64,000 nt of DNA from JAWKOK01 sp963765875 (lineage in GTDB: Bacteria > Chloroflexota > Anaerolineae > Caldilineales > Caldilineaceae): contig CAVXYK010000008.1 in the NCBI GenBank assembly GCA_963765875.1, forward strand, positions 1-64,000, in the 5' to 3' direction. The notes below the pieces were generated by a model that was not told where the DNA came from, made no database searches, and saw only the letters and a list, made by a program, of their open reading frames with translations. Shown here piece by piece: positions 63,551-64,000 of this stretch. Every line of letters begins with the position of its first letter. The stretch's first letter is position 1. A program made the translations under genes and the position numbers.

Positions 63551-64000
63551 CTAGGACGCGCCAACGCCGTCCTTGTTATACTCCATCGCACGCCCCTCAC
63601 CGTAGTCGCCAGACGGAACCTGTCGCGGCTGCCTGCGATCGCCGCGGCTCTGCCACAGCTCGACAGTGATGACCAGCGCGAAGCCACTGGCATAGAGCAG
63701 CATGAAGGGTACAGACCACCACTTGCCCAGGCTGATGGCGTAACCAGCAAGGCTGATGGCATAGGCCATTAGCGCCAATTCGCCCAGCAGCATGGGATCC
63801 AGCGGCAGACGATAGCGAGTGAGCTTCCATTGATCACCAGTCTGGGCAACATCAAACTTAGGCGTGCGCAAGAACTCGCCACCCTGGGTGCGCAAGCCCT
63901 GCCAGACAGCACGCGTATTATTGAGACAGATGCCGGTACCAAGCAACATGAGGATCGGCAGATAGAGAAAGTTCCGCCACCAACGATCCCGGTGCAACCG
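63551..64000 (-). CDS. membrane glycosyltransferase (GT2/cellulose-synthase-like), C-terminal fragment
   Basis: The gene continues beyond the right edge, so only about 149 C-terminal residues are seen. They read RDRWWRNFLYLPILMLLGTG, ICLNNTRAVWQGLRTQGGEF, LRTPKFDVAQTGDQWKLTRY, then two membrane segments (LLGELALMAYAISLAGYAIS and SVPFMLLYASGFALVITVEL) and a short basic tail. The stretch N-N-T-R-A-V-x-x-G-L with GEFLRTPKF is typical of the end of processive GT2 glycosyltransferases of the glucomannan or cellulose synthase-like type. The donor sugar and product cannot be told. Confidence 0.85.
   Translation of the reverse strand, partial: RLHRDRWWRNFLYLPILMLLGTGICLNNTRAVWQGLRTQGGEFLRTPKFDVAQTGDQWKLTRYRLPLDPMLLGELALMAYAISLAGYAISLGKWWSVPFMLLYASGFALVITVELWQSRGDRRQPRQVPSGDYGEGRAMEYNKDGVGAS

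Overview
The window looks like a chromosomal segment of an uncultured Chloroflexota bacterium (Anaerolineae/Caldilineae-like). This is inferred from gene style: solute-binding lipoproteins with acidic Ala/Glu linkers, a propeller-type hybrid histidine kinase, a large SARP-AAA regulator, CSLREA/beta-helix secreted proteins ending in a short YLPxVM[K/R] tail, and many LacI-controlled CUT1 sugar transporters. No rRNA, phage, CRISPR or plasmid functions were seen.

Layout. 1-1157: end of an exopolysaccharide-type glycosyltransferase pair. 1226-6158: CUT1 sugar ABC transporter (binding protein and two permeases, minus strand) with a divergent LacI regulator. 6336-9953: a 1205-residue protein with a glycosidase-like barrel and many beta-sandwich modules. 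10094-15223: hotdog thioesterase, MoxR/DUF58 pair, RNase PH, two tRNA-Ala genes and a HAD phosphatase. 15458-18983: secreted CSLREA protein, two small receiver-like proteins and a TumE-type toxin/antitoxin-like pair. 19187-25603: two signalling proteins, a single-chain REC-PAS-kinase-REC-HTH protein translationally coupled to a beta-propeller hybrid kinase whose start is interrupted by a 92 bp palindromic insertion. 26616-38718: a polysaccharide-utilisation operon (LacI; binding protein, two permeases, GH51 arabinofuranosidase, two GH2 enzymes). 38977-44346: housekeeping block (GNAT, Nudix, rlmB, cysS, PIN-TRAM). 44621-58153: mostly single small enzymes (PIG-L deacetylase, GNATs, enolase-superfamily dehydratase, VOC proteins, GrpB-like, SARP regulator, YceI lipoprotein). 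58628-62999: very large secreted protein. 63551-64000: C-terminus of a GT2-type membrane glycosyltransferase.

How the genes work together: the strongest theme is carbohydrate capture. Two LacI-linked transporters lack a nearby ATPase gene and probably share a MsmK-type ATPase encoded elsewhere. The second one sits with glycosidases suited to arabinose-containing plant glycans, next to a propeller sensor kinase of the kind that regulates glycan loci in Bacteroidota.

Two features cut across the window. First, roughly thirty frameshifts or in-frame stops break otherwise well-conserved genes. Several are compensating pairs, which points to uncorrected sequencing indels more than to gene decay. 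Second, intergenic spaces are rich in palindromic repeats: a 296-330 bp element with terminal inverted repeats (two copies), GTAGGGACA-ended palindromes, and a CACGAA/TTCGTG family in at least six places.
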